Part shown: piece after piece, positions 1-7,207 of the stretch
Position numbering within the stretch: position 1 is the first letter of the stretch
How the letters are laid out: each line of letters opens with the position of its first letter
Assembly (NCBI GenBank): GCA_030248225.1
Contig: JASANE010001786.1
Location: 1 to 11,057 of the forward strand
Direction: 5' to 3'
Source of the DNA: Trileptium ribeirensis
Lineage: Eukaryota; Nematoda; Enoplea; Enoplida; Thoracostomopsidae
Length of the DNA: 11,057 nt
Notes under the pieces: model-generated
What the model saw: only the letters and a program-made list of their open reading frames with translations
What the model was told of the DNA's origin: nothing
The model's database searches: none
Translations under genes and position numbers: made by a program

Positions 1-177
1 CTATGAGCATACATGCACATGCAATATGCATGCAAATCAAATTGCTAAAATTCTTACGTGACTTCTGCGCTTGGGGCCCGCGGCCGTCCGAGGACTACCC
101 AATACGGCGTACTAAGGCCCGATCTTTACGTGTGGCCGCTATGAGCATACATGCACATGCAATATGCATGCAAATCA
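1..177. repeat. 39-bp perfect direct repeat, 138-bp interval
   Basis: The first 39 bases of the window (1-39) recur without a mismatch at 139-177, starting CTATGAGCATAC and ending GCATGCAAATCA. The copies diverge at once after base 39/177. The left copy touches the window edge, so the repeat may extend further left. The 99 bases between the copies include a G+C-rich block (about 70-95). Each copy contains ATGCAAAT (30-37 and 168-175), the octamer bound by POU-domain factors in animals; in a single repeat this may be chance. The short frame running through both copies repeats the same peptide twice and is a by-product of the repeat. It could be a tandem-duplication remnant, a satellite edge or short flanking repeats of a lost element. 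Confidence 0.9.
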
Positions 178-227
178 GTTTAAATCGATCGTAACCGGAA
201 CCCATCGCATAAATGTAATAAAAGAAC

Positions 228-580
228 ATGTTATAAAGAAAAGAACAATTGTAAAGTTGATATTTTAGACCGAATATAAATTCCCAGAAAAATGCGGACT
301 ATTATTCAAACTTTATGATGTTGATTAATTGTTAATCTTTTTGCTTGGTCACTTTATCGATATGGTCCATAGAATTACAGAGGGAACGGCATTGCTGCAA
401 GAGCGTTCAAAAAGGAGTTGTGAACTAACCGCGAAGAAAACAAATCATGCCCACGATTATCCAAGTACAGTAAATAATAAGACAACCATAATAAAATTGT
501 GTTTTCTAATAATGACCTCAGGAGTACCAGAAATCTGGTTGGTGACACAATTATGAACACGCTCATCTGAAGTTTTTTTC
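228..580 (+). repeat. Dispersed diverged repeat, copy A
   Basis: This stretch resembles 6873-7207 in the same orientation. The strongest block, 240-275 (GATATTTTAGACCGAAT at its core), matches 6883-6918 almost base for base. Other colinear blocks follow: GATTAAT..TTA..TTTTT near 323-342, CATA.TAAAAT near 486, TAATGACCTC near 511, and ACACGCTCATCTGAA.TTTTT near 556 against ACGCTTATCTGAAATTTTT near 7181. Similarity stops around 580. Open frames on both strands here are short and resemble no family I know. The most likely reading is two old copies of one non-autonomous transposable element. I see no terminal repeats or target duplication, so the class is unknown. Confidence 0.7.
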
Positions 581-769
581 GGGTGTACTATCCCCGCCGA
601 CGCCCTATAATCAAACGGCGAATGAAGTCTACAGGCATTGCTGCAAGATGCTACATTTTTGTCAGTGCTATCCGAACCAGACGGTCCTGTAAGGACCTAA
701 CAGGATAAAAAGTAAGCCCGCCTTAGAAAAACCACATAATATTGTTACCGCTTGTATGAAATCCGATAT

Positions 770-1868
770 GTTCCCGTAAAACATTTGATTGGGTCGATAA
801 GTGATGAATTAATCTTTACCACAGTATAATAGACCCAACTGAATCCCAAAAACAACGGAGCTATCATAGTTGGGACAAAATCGGTATTTTAAGTGAAGTT
901 TAACCTCGGCCTCCAACGAAGTAATTATGGGACGCGGCTGCACTGCATTTAACAGTTGAGCAGTGTAGCCGACTCTCGTTATTGTACGATGTTTTTATCG
1001 ATTTGTGCATGTATGAGTTATAAAGTTAAATAATGTACATTGCAAATTATAGGCTGATGACGTAAATCTGTATGTTAAGCTAAAACGAACAGATCCACAT
1101 ATGGCCACCGATAAACTTAGGCAAGCTATAGGTTATATTGATTTATGGGACTATGGATGACAACTTGGCTTATCATACGCTAAATGCACAGTTCATAATA
1201 TAGTATCTAAAAATCTGCATTTATCCACGACTATCAAATACCAAACCACTATCAAGGTGTAATCACTCATGTAAAATATCTACGAGTCTCAGTGTCGAAT
1301 CTGCCCAAGCCGAACATTCAATGCACCGTTATATGTCAAAAGTCCTATCACATTATTAACACATTATTTCACTGTCATCTCTAACTATAACGTTCTGTTG
1401 ATTGCTTATAGGTCTTACGTAATCCCAATCCTGGAATACGCATCCGCCTCTAGGATCTCCTTGTACAATAGGAGATTTTGATAAACTTGGAAATGTTCAA
1501 CGATATTTTACTAAATCTAGCTTCGTCAGAACTCGCTTACTGTACACTTCGTATTTAGATAGACTTAAATATCTCAACTTAAAGCACTTAGAGTGGAGAC
1601 ACTTGCAGACTGATCTAATAGTTATTTTCAAATCAGTCAGAAATTTTTCTGTTGAATATACAGGATTTCTTGGAACGGTCTTGTGTAACTTTCACAAAAG
1701 GTCATTATCTTAGAATTAAGAAACTACAACACAAAACTAACGCTTTGACTTATATTTATTGCCCGAGTCTTAATTGCATGGAACCAACTATACGTTTTGA
1801 TAATGAACCAACCATTAATTGAAGCGTCTTGTCCAGACAATTTCAAAAAGCTACCTGATATAGATTAG
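770..1868 (+). pseudogene. Decayed LINE reverse transcriptase (CR1/Jockey-like), 3' part
   Basis: This is a remnant of the reverse transcriptase of a non-LTR retrotransposon, the enzyme that copies element RNA into DNA at a nicked target. Landmarks appear in the family order: KTFDWVD near 778-798 (usual K-AFD-VD); a degraded GVPQGS region near 958-990; CKL-stop-ADD at 1041-1061, where the tyrosine codon of the catalytic YADD box has become TAG; a WQL-LS-KC region near 1150-1175; AYRSYVIPILEYAS at 1404-1445; DKLGNVQRYFTKS from 1480; a YLDRLKYLNLKHLEWRHLQ block; RGHYLR near 1697; RVLIAWNQL at 1764-1790; and FKKLPDID ending at a TAG at 1866. Frames 0 and +1 are used in turn and there are several stops, so it cannot be functional. 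The endonuclease domain and any ORF1 were not seen. Confidence 0.88.
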
Positions 1869-2297
1869 TTAACAAGATTTTTAAAATTTGATTGAAAAAC
1901 ATAGTCGGAAGTATAAGACGATTTACCTCTATTTCTGATTTAAAATTCGTTTCTTCACTGGTCTAGTATGTCATGTTTATTTTAAATTTAGGCTATTTTT
2001 TGTGTTATACATTTATAAGGGCTGGCAGAGGATGTTGGAGTCAGACTAATCCTTAATGTTTCCACGCGAGACTTATCTCCAGATGCAAAACTATTCGAGC
2101 AGTGTAACACTCGATGAACGGTAATAATCGAATTATTACTACTAAAAAACTTCCATTCTTATTGTATTATTTACAATGTTGTGTTTTTTTCTTGCGAACG
2201 CCACATATCAGGCATCCAGATCCGGTTTTTAGTCTGGGGTGCAAGCTATGATAAAACACGTCTCAGGATCAACATAAAATAAAACGCACTTGGGACA
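1869..2297. other. No recognised gene; possible LINE 3' flank
   Basis: After the LINE remnant's last recognisable codons comes A+T-rich sequence with frequent stops in all frames. There is no clear poly-A tail or short terminal tandem repeat that would mark the LINE 3' end. I see nothing else I can name. Confidence 0.5.
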
Positions 2298-2314
2298 ATA
2301 GGGTGTTACCCTAT
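2298..2314. repeat. Perfect 7-bp hairpin
   Basis: ATAGGGT and ACCCTAT form a perfect 7-bp inverted repeat around a GTT loop. It lies about 40 bp before the minisatellite and could mark an element edge, but no partner is visible. Confidence 0.5.
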
Positions 2315-2352
2315 AACGGTCGGGTCTCCTTCTCAACTTGTACTAGATGCAT

Positions 2353-2427
2353 CCGAAGGCCCGAAGGGAAATACAATACGCGCCGAAGGCCCGTGGGAAA
2401 TACAATACGCGTCTAAGGCCCGTGGGA
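2353..2427 (+). repeat. 29/30-bp minisatellite, about 2.6 copies
   Basis: A unit beginning CCGAAGGCCCG and containing GGGAAATACAATACGCG is repeated in tandem. AAGGCCCG occurs at 2356, 2386 and 2415, giving periods of 30 and 29 bp. The third copy breaks off after GTGGGAA. Units differ by one small indel (GAAGGG against GTGGG) and a few substitutions, so the array is young or partly homogenised. A short frame reads through it but resembles no protein. Confidence 0.88.
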
Positions 2428-2880
2428 ACTTTTGAGCAACTTAGCAAAAATTTGGAAAAATCTGGAGCCGAGTGGCAGAAAAAAGGATATGCCCCCAGCT
2501 TGATTTGTGGGAAGGGGGCAGCTGCCCCCTCCCATTTCCAACCCCCGCCTGACCTTGTTACCGGTTAGCTTACTTTTTTAGGGAAAGGGGGGGTCCGCGG
2601 GTCGAGATTTGTTATGTTGCAGTTATTTATAAGAGGGTTTGGGTTTAACCCTGCTGAGGGTCGAACCCCCTTCTCCGGTAAAGCGACATTTAGTTACTGT
2701 CATGGCCGAAGGTGCACCCAAAATTTTGCGACATTTGGCAAAATTTGAGAAAATTTTTGGTAAAAATAAACACAAAATTTGCGATAATTGTGGAAAATTA
2801 GCAAAATATGAAAATATTGGCACCGTTTTACCAAAACTGTGGAAGCGGCGTTTGGGATCAGCGTGATACACGTCAGGGTG
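2428..2880. mobile_element. Transposon-like debris with G+C palindrome and CAAAATTT stutter
   Basis: No coding sequence is recognised. A perfect 16-bp palindrome (GGGGGCAGCTGCCCCC, 2514-2529) is followed by runs of C and G near 2538-2592 and GGGTTTAACCC near 2640. From about 2710 to 2830 there is a loose stutter of CAAAATTT and GCAAAAT blocks. The same kind of stutter is inside the MITE at 3020-3255 (around 3120-3180) and around 2440-2470. This suggests remnants of related non-autonomous DNA transposons, but I could not define both ends or a target duplication. Confidence 0.4.
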
Positions 2881-3019
2881 GGGGCCACTATGTGAATTGT
2901 TCACGCAACGGCTTTTAGAGGTGGTGGCAACGATTTTCAGCTCAGACTAAAGCAATGAGCAGAACTTATCGTTGATGGTAATGGCGGTTTTCTTAGCAAC
3001 AACAATTGATAAGCAGAGT

Positions 3020-3255
3020 CAGTGGTGGATCCAGCACTTCAGATCAGCGATAGATCCGTGGCGTCAGCCCCCCTTACGGAGCTCCGCACCCTCTCCCGCG
3101 CGGAAAACCTTACAATCGAGGAAAATCGGCAAAAGTAGGTGGAATTTTGGCAAAATTGAGTCCCACAAAATTTCGAAAATCTCTCCAACCCTTTCCCGGT
3201 GTGTGAGGGGGAGGAAGGGGAGCCGACCCATGGATCTCCCCTGGATCCACCCTTG
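3020..3255. mobile_element. hAT-like MITE, 236 bp, with target duplication
   Basis: The left end CAGTGGTGGATCCAG (3020-3034) matches the reverse complement of the right end (3241-3255, CAAGGGTGGATCCAG) at 13 of 15 positions. This CAG-N-GG-GGATCCAG type of terminus is familiar from animal hAT transposons. The flanking 8-mers are AGCAGAGT (3012-3019) and AGCAGGAT (3256-3263), agreeing at 6 of 8, as expected for the 8-bp target duplication hAT transposases make. The element is too short to encode a transposase, so it would have moved using one supplied elsewhere. The interior has G+C-rich subterminal blocks and an A+T-rich CAAAATT centre. Open frames here on both strands are by-products of base composition. 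Confidence 0.85.
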
Positions 3256-3263
3256 AGCAGGAT

Positions 3264-3647
3264 TACCTGGAAATTAGAAAGTGTGGCCCTTCCGCTATAG
3301 CACATACGAAAAAAAATCTGTTGGGTTGGACAGGGCGAAGTGCGCATTTCGAATCATTATCTGGGGTTACCATGACGCGTATATACAGGCAACCAAACTT
3401 GGCAGATCTCGACAACATTCATGACCGTCATGCCTGAAATATTGTTGCTATATATAGATAGTTTACTGACTGGAAAGATTTCTCAATTGCCACTGGCCCT
3501 ACCATGGCCGTCTTCCGAGACACATTTCTAGGGAAGGAGGCAGGACGTGTCCCTCAATGCGCACAAGTTTCTTGCCACGCCCGTGATCCATCAACATCTT
3601 GTGTTGCCAGGGGCTTAGCACGCTATTAGTTTGTCAAAGTAGAGGAG
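3264..3647. other. No recognised feature
   Basis: Unique-looking mixed sequence. I read all six frames and found only short unrecognised stretches. A small inverted motif, CATGACCGTCATG (3420-3432), is the only local structure. Confidence 0.4.
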
Positions 3648-3692
3648 GACCTTTTTCCCTAATACGTAGACCTTTTTCCCTAAGGGAAAAAG
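3648..3692. repeat. 21-bp-period duplication ending in a palindrome
   Basis: GACCTTTTTCCCTAA occurs at 3648-3662 and again at 3669-3683. The second copy continues into its own reverse complement, so CTTTTTCCCT-A-AGGGAAAAAG (3672-3692) is a 21-base palindrome imperfect only at its centre. A 102-residue frame on the minus strand (3615-3923) crosses this duplication and shows the repeated peptide GKKV; it resembles no known family and is not called as a gene. Confidence 0.85.
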
Positions 3693-3961
3693 CTTTATTT
3701 GCCAATTTTTGCTGAAATGTGGACCCACTGTCGTCCTCCTGCTGCGAAACTGCACCAATATAACCACATCTATTTTACGGCTTATAATTGACGAATTAGC
3801 AGCATACAGAATCGATAGAAAATTATATTTACAGCACCAATTTCTATGAACCCTAGTAAATGTGATATTTACAGGCAGCTTCAAATATGAAATAAAAATT
3901 TCAATTCTAGTCATTGAATGCAATATTGTTTACGTTAGCAATATGTCGGTATTTCATTGAC
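3693..3961. other. No recognised feature
   Basis: A+T-rich sequence covered by the unrecognised minus-strand frame described for 3648-3692. I see no domain motif, start context or splice evidence that would make it a gene. Confidence 0.4.
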
Positions 3962-3989
3962 CAGCACACAGCAGCAACAGCAACAACAA
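3962..3989 (+). repeat. CAG/CAA microsatellite-like tract
   Basis: CAGCACACAGCAGCAACAGC continues into CAACAACAA, a degenerate CAR trinucleotide run of about 28 bp. It is not inside a recognisable coding sequence. Confidence 0.7.
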
Positions 3990-4016
3990 ATAAGTCCTTT
4001 TAAACGCTCAGTTTAA

Positions 4017-4472
4017 ATGACTGTTGCGGATAGGTTTTTAGTTAAGCGACATAGGAATGTCGCAGTCAAGAGGTATTTGTCATAAAGTGATTCAATCGAC
4101 CCGTTGATTATACTAATCGGTGTTTCTTCTGCATCATTTGTGCGGCGCTGTTCTGTATATCGGATAGACCGTAGCGATACATATCAATCATCCGACCCAA
4201 GTGCTGGTGGGGATAGCGGTGCATCGGGGGAGGGGGATTATGGAGGTGAGAGAAGACAGGGAAGGGCCCATTATCTTTTTACTCATGCCCATATAGTCTC
4301 TGGCCCCTCATTCATCTCAGAACCCAAAACGTGTAAAATTTTCCTTCATTTTTGCCGATGTTTTGCCTATTTCTCTTCAATTTTTAATTTCGCTCAATGT
4401 TTGCTCATTTGCTCTAATTTTGCGGTTGAGCGTCACACTAGCTCCTATCGGAGGCATCGGAGACAATCATAA
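4017..4472 (+). other. Unrecognised open frame with one internal stop
   Basis: From ATG 4017 the frame reads 22 codons to a TAA at 4083-4085, then stays open to 4472. The first part is basic (MTVADRFLVKRHRNVAVKRY); the middle is Ser/Gly/Asp-rich (SSDPSAGGDSGASGEGDYGG). The last third falls in A+T-rich and G+C-rich transposon-like sequence and looks non-coding. I do not recognise a family. A short basic stretch followed by an acidic low-complexity one is seen at the N-termini of some transposases and many unrelated proteins, so no function is assigned. It includes a perfect hairpin, GCGACAT-AGGA-ATGTCGC (4046-4063). It could equally be chance. Confidence 0.25.
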
Positions 4473-4479
4473 CGCGTCC

Positions 4480-4550
4480 TTTCACGGAGGGGGCACGCTA
4501 CCTTGCACGGGGGTACATCCCCCGTGCCAACCCCCTTGGTTATTGGCCTG
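4480..4550 (-). mobile_element. Possible DNA-transposon terminus with strong hairpin
   Basis: Read on the minus strand from 4550 the sequence begins CAGGCCAATAACCAAGGGGG, which resembles the CAG-GGCGTAACCAGGGGG type of terminus common on animal hAT-like elements. Just inside is a perfect 9-bp hairpin: GCACGGGGG (4505-4513), loop TACAT, CCCCCGTGC (4519-4527). A GGGGGCACG motif at 4489-4497 repeats half of it. The opposite end was sought near 4214 but matches poorly and has no matching target duplication. Confidence 0.4.
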
Positions 4551-4553
4551 CTG

Positions 4554-4989
4554 AGGCATGAAGGGTATCTACTGAGTAAATAGGTAACATTCTTGTCGAG
4601 CGGTGTATTTGAAGCAAACGAATAAAGGCATTTAAATCGATCACATCAGTCGCTGTAAGCCGACTTTCGTTTAGTCAGCTCGGTTACCAAATGGTCGATG
4701 CCAGCAAATTATGTGTCCACTTCGAAATTCTAGCGACTATGAAGTGCAGTTGATCGGGAACTGTCATCGCCTACGGGTACTGTTTTAAATTTGCGTATTC
4801 TTTTGACTTCGCAGGTATACACATCGGAGATGTCAAGCATAAGCTCAGTTTCCCTCCAGCTGTTTTCTGGGGGCACCTGCCTACCTCTCCCCGGTCCCTG
4901 CTTTAGCTCCTGCGCTACAACTGACAGTATCGGACGAAAACTATCGAATACAACGTTACTGCATGGTGACCATCAGTAGAGCCATCAGT
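4554..4989. other. No gene; one G+C-rich transposon-like motif
   Basis: No frame resembles a known protein. GGGGGCACCTGCC followed by CTCCCC (4869-4890) is the same kind of motif seen at other transposon-like ends in this window. A 9-bp inverted repeat, TCAGTAGAG (4973-4981) with CTCTACTGA (4993-5001), straddles the left border of the foldback element. Confidence 0.4.
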
Positions 4990-5262
4990 GGACTCTACTG
5001 AAAAGTATGTCCTTCTTTGTTTTCGTCCGCAGAACCTTGTGGTCATTTTCGCCCTTACCCATCCATCCAGGTTTATAACCCCCAAATGAGTCATAAACAT
5101 AATTACCCCACCCACGTTCCTGCTCCTCCACATCCAAAGCTACTTAGGTTCTTAAAGCATCAACCTATACCCCACTCGTGTTCGTAGACCACTAGACTTA
5201 TAGCCAACCCATGTTCTTGGAACATTATGTCATACCCCTCACAGCTTCATGGACCACGTTTT

Positions 5263-5370
5263 ATTAAATATAAATATTTAAATATATATTAAAAATTTTG
5301 TTAAATATATATATTTATTTAAAAATATATATTATAAAATTAAATATACTATTTAAAAATATTTAAAAAA
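5263..5370. repeat. Near-pure A+T spacer of the foldback element
   Basis: About 108 bases made almost only of A and T, rich in TTTAAATATA and AAATATATATT blocks. It separates the two inverted arms and would form the loop of the folded structure. Confidence 0.8.
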
Positions 5371-5536
5371 GTGGCCCAAAAACGTGAAGCTGGGTGTCTG
5401 AAATAGCGGTTCAGGTATATGAGTGGGGAGTCATTTAGTAGTCCATGAACTTAAAGGGGGGTCTAAAGTTAGTGGTCCGTAAATAATTTGTGGGGCAGTC
5501 CTGTTCATGACCCGCTTTGTGTTTATAATCTCGGAC

Positions 5537-5550
5537 GGGGGGGGGGGGGG
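5537..5550 (+). repeat. G14 homopolymer
   Basis: Fourteen consecutive G residues in the right arm of the foldback element, opposite the left-arm segment CCATCCATCC (5059-5068). The length of such a run is prone to sequencing error. Confidence 0.9.
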
Positions 5551-5658
5551 TAAGGGCAAAAACGACAGCGACGTACCGCGGAGGAAATCAACGGAAAGCT
5601 GAAGACAATCACACTTTTCAGCAGAATCGACTATGATCGACCCTTGCAGAAGCTGGGC

Positions 5659-5780
5659 ACTTTTCGGATATGGGGAGGGGTAATCAGAGAATTCTCACAG
5701 AGTGAAAATCTTATTATATTTCGACTCAGCTGCATTAGCTGAGTTCCACTCTACCAATTTCAGCCATATCCCGAAATTTT
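5659..5780. repeat. Nested inverted repeats
   Basis: An outer pair, TTTTCGGATATGG (5662-5674) with CCATATCCCGAAA (5764-5776), encloses a perfect inner hairpin ACTCAGCT (5724-5731), loop GCATT, AGCTGAGT (5737-5744). The whole is about 120 bp and could be a very small MITE or the outer edge of the neighbouring foldback. Nothing in it is coding. Confidence 0.5.
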
Positions 5781-5926
5781 TTTCATTTTAGGATATTAAT
5801 CACTAAATATGGCAGCCAGAGGCCATCCTAAAGCTATTCGTTATACTATTATAAATTTAGATAACCTAATCACTATTCAGGATTTCGTATAACTACACGT
5901 TACTTAACAAATGATTCTAGCGACAG

Positions 5927-6512
5927 TCGACTACGACCGAACCATTGAACTATTGGCCGATGGATATTAATAAGTACCAGCCGTATTTGCGTTTGTAACG
6001 CGGATCAGCCGATGCACCTGGCACGGCGAAAAGACTTAGGACGTAGCGATAACTATGAGTGGCGATGCCGCAACTGTAGACACAAGTAGTCCATTTACCA
6101 AAATTCATTCATTTTTAAGCATAATCTACCCCTAAATAAAATATTAATCATGATATTTGTTATATCGACAATATTCCTCATAACTAGATACGAAAACAAG
6201 CTCACGTACGTCACAGACTAGTACAACTACTGCCGAGATGTCTCCTTTGCGTACGATAGAGAAAGTTGGCAAACCCAAATGCTCGGTGGTATTAATTTAT
6301 ATGTCAAAACTGACGAGTCCATGTTCTTCCGACAAAAGTATAATCGTGGGTTCCGTCGCTGACAGCACGGCTGGGTCCGAGGAATGATAGAACGCCCATA
6401 TCCGAAGAAAGTCGAGCACTGATTTCAAATTTCTATCTGTGGAATCTGGCGACGAGATCAATCTATGTTTAATACAATTGAACGCTATACAAACAAAACA
6501 TTGGACTTTATA
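5927..6512 (+). pseudogene. Merlin (IS1016/ISXO2-like) transposase pseudogene
   Basis: This is a remnant of the DDE transposase of a Merlin-superfamily DNA transposon, the eukaryotic relatives of bacterial IS1016/IS1595. The sequence reads DYDRTIELLAD (5927-5960), then one frame shift, then frame 0 from 5967 to 6512 without indels. It has a zinc-ribbon-like part with RICVC (5982-5996, a damaged CXXC) and NYEWRCRNCRHK (6051-6086), then SFIFKHNLPLNKIL, YNYCRDV (6222-6242), TDESMFFRQKYNRGFRR (6309-6359) with the first catalytic Asp, and HGWVRGMIER. Four in-frame stops at 6087, 6219, 6360 and 6420 destroy it. The full protein is about 300 residues; here about 195 codons precede a hAT-like MITE at 6513. 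The later catalytic residues are missing or lie beyond the MITE. Terminal repeats were not found. Confidence 0.85.
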
Positions 6513-6685
6513 CAGCGGCGTCTCCAGAAAATTTAAACTGGGGGACACACATTCTATATGAAGGTCAACTCAATTGGTGATCTGACAATTAATAGAACGT
6601 GCAAAAAAATTTCGTTGCAGTTGCAAAACTGGGGACACCAATACCAAACATGGGGGCACGTTCCAACCCCCTGGCGACGCCCCTG
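6513..6685. mobile_element. hAT-like MITE, 173 bp, inserted in Merlin pseudogene
   Basis: The left end CAGCGGCGTCTCCAG (6513-6527) matches the reverse complement of 6671-6685 (CAGGGGCGTCGCCAG) at 13 of 15. The flanking 8-mers are ACTTTATA (6505-6512) and CGTTAATA (6686-6693), agreeing at only 5 of 8, so the target duplication is decayed or doubtful. Inside, a stuttered motif appears three times: ACTGGGGGACAC (6538), ACTGGGGACACC (6628) and ATGGGGGCACG (6650). It has no coding capacity. It differs in termini and interior from the MITE at 3020-3255, so two hAT-like families are present. Confidence 0.75.
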
Positions 6686-6693
6686 CGTTAATA

Positions 6694-6872
6694 TTCGGAC
6701 AAGTCTTCAATTTAGTTTAAGCATCTATTTAATTCTTTAATAACTAATTCTTTTCTTTCTATAAAACCAATTCTTGTCGGTGCTTATCGGTGGGTTATAA
6801 TTCTAATTGTGATTTTAAATATAGACTTTTGGATATCGAAAATTGAAATTGAAAATATAAAACAAAATTTCG
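6694..6872. other. Possible Merlin continuation, then nothing recognised
   Basis: Directly after the MITE, TCGGACAAGTCTTCA (6695-6709) reads SDKSS, like the S-D-K-W region holding the second catalytic Asp of Merlin transposases. It needs a frame change relative to the upstream part, and the reading degrades within 20 codons. After about 6760 I see only A+T-rich sequence. Confidence 0.3.
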
Positions 6873-7207
6873 CATTCATAATAGAACAATGGTAAACTTG
6901 ATATTTTAGACCGAATTAAATAATAAACACAATTGCAGTTAAGCGATCGTTACGAGATAGATTAATCCTTACCATTTTTTGATAGGGCATCTTATCGAGG
7001 TGCCCGTATTGAAATGTTTAGCAGGCAAAATGGGTAATGCCGTGTCGTATTAATACGCAACCCAACCATGAGACGAAAGCACACTGTGGCCATAGTTAAG
7101 CAAATAAGTTAACCATAGTAAAATCACAATTCCAAATGATGATCTCGAGAGAACAACAAACCTGGTGAGATAAGTATGAAAACGCTTATCTGAAATTTTT
7201 GTACTAA
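6873..7207 (+). repeat. Dispersed diverged repeat, copy B
   Basis: Same-orientation relative of 228-580 with colinear blocks described there; the best is 6883-6918. Both copies have similar length (about 350 and 335 bp) and end at the same point (ATCTGAAATTTTT). Read on the minus strand, parts of the two copies give similar short peptides (ILLWL followed by GH and LSS), which hints that the ancestor may have been coding on that strand, but no family is recognised and stops are frequent. Confidence 0.68.

Larger units (their letters stand above)
4990..5628. mobile_element. Foldback-type element with tandem-repeat arms
   Basis: The left arm (about 4990-5262) and right arm (about 5371-5628) are imperfect reverse complements in colinear blocks. 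4991-5009 pairs with 5610-5628 at 16 of 19; 5046-5060 with 5548-5562 at 14 of 15; 5071-5113 with about 5489-5529; 5184-5242 with 5421-5479; and 5242-5260 with 5372-5392. Inside the arms the sequence is itself tandem: TACCCC anchors recur at 5104, 5168 and 5233 (64- and 65-bp steps) and their complement GTGGGG at 5423 and 5490. The arms flank an A+T spacer. Long inverted arms made of subrepeats are the hallmark of foldback transposons such as Drosophila FB. No transposase is present. Outer borders are uncertain (weak similarity may reach 4925 and 5680) and no target duplication was found. Confidence 0.75.

Noticed and set aside
3039..3347. 102-codon minus-strand frame
   Set aside because: It lies mostly inside the hAT-like MITE and crosses its border; stop scarcity follows from G+C-rich ends.
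3615..3923. 102-codon minus-strand frame as a gene
   Set aside because: It has no recognisable domain, its sequence repeat comes from the 21-bp duplication, and the length is reachable by chance.
4214..4550. Full-length MITE from 4214 to 4550
   Set aside because: The proposed left end matches the right end poorly and flanking 8-mers agree at only 3 of 8.
4727..4736. ATTCTAGCGA shared with 5914-5923
   Set aside because: A 10-mer match is expected dozens of times by chance in a window this size.
5627..5660. TCGACTATGATCGACCC resembling the start of the Merlin remnant at 5925
   Set aside because: Only about 17 bases resemble each other and the translation diverges immediately, so it is not good evidence for a second Merlin copy.
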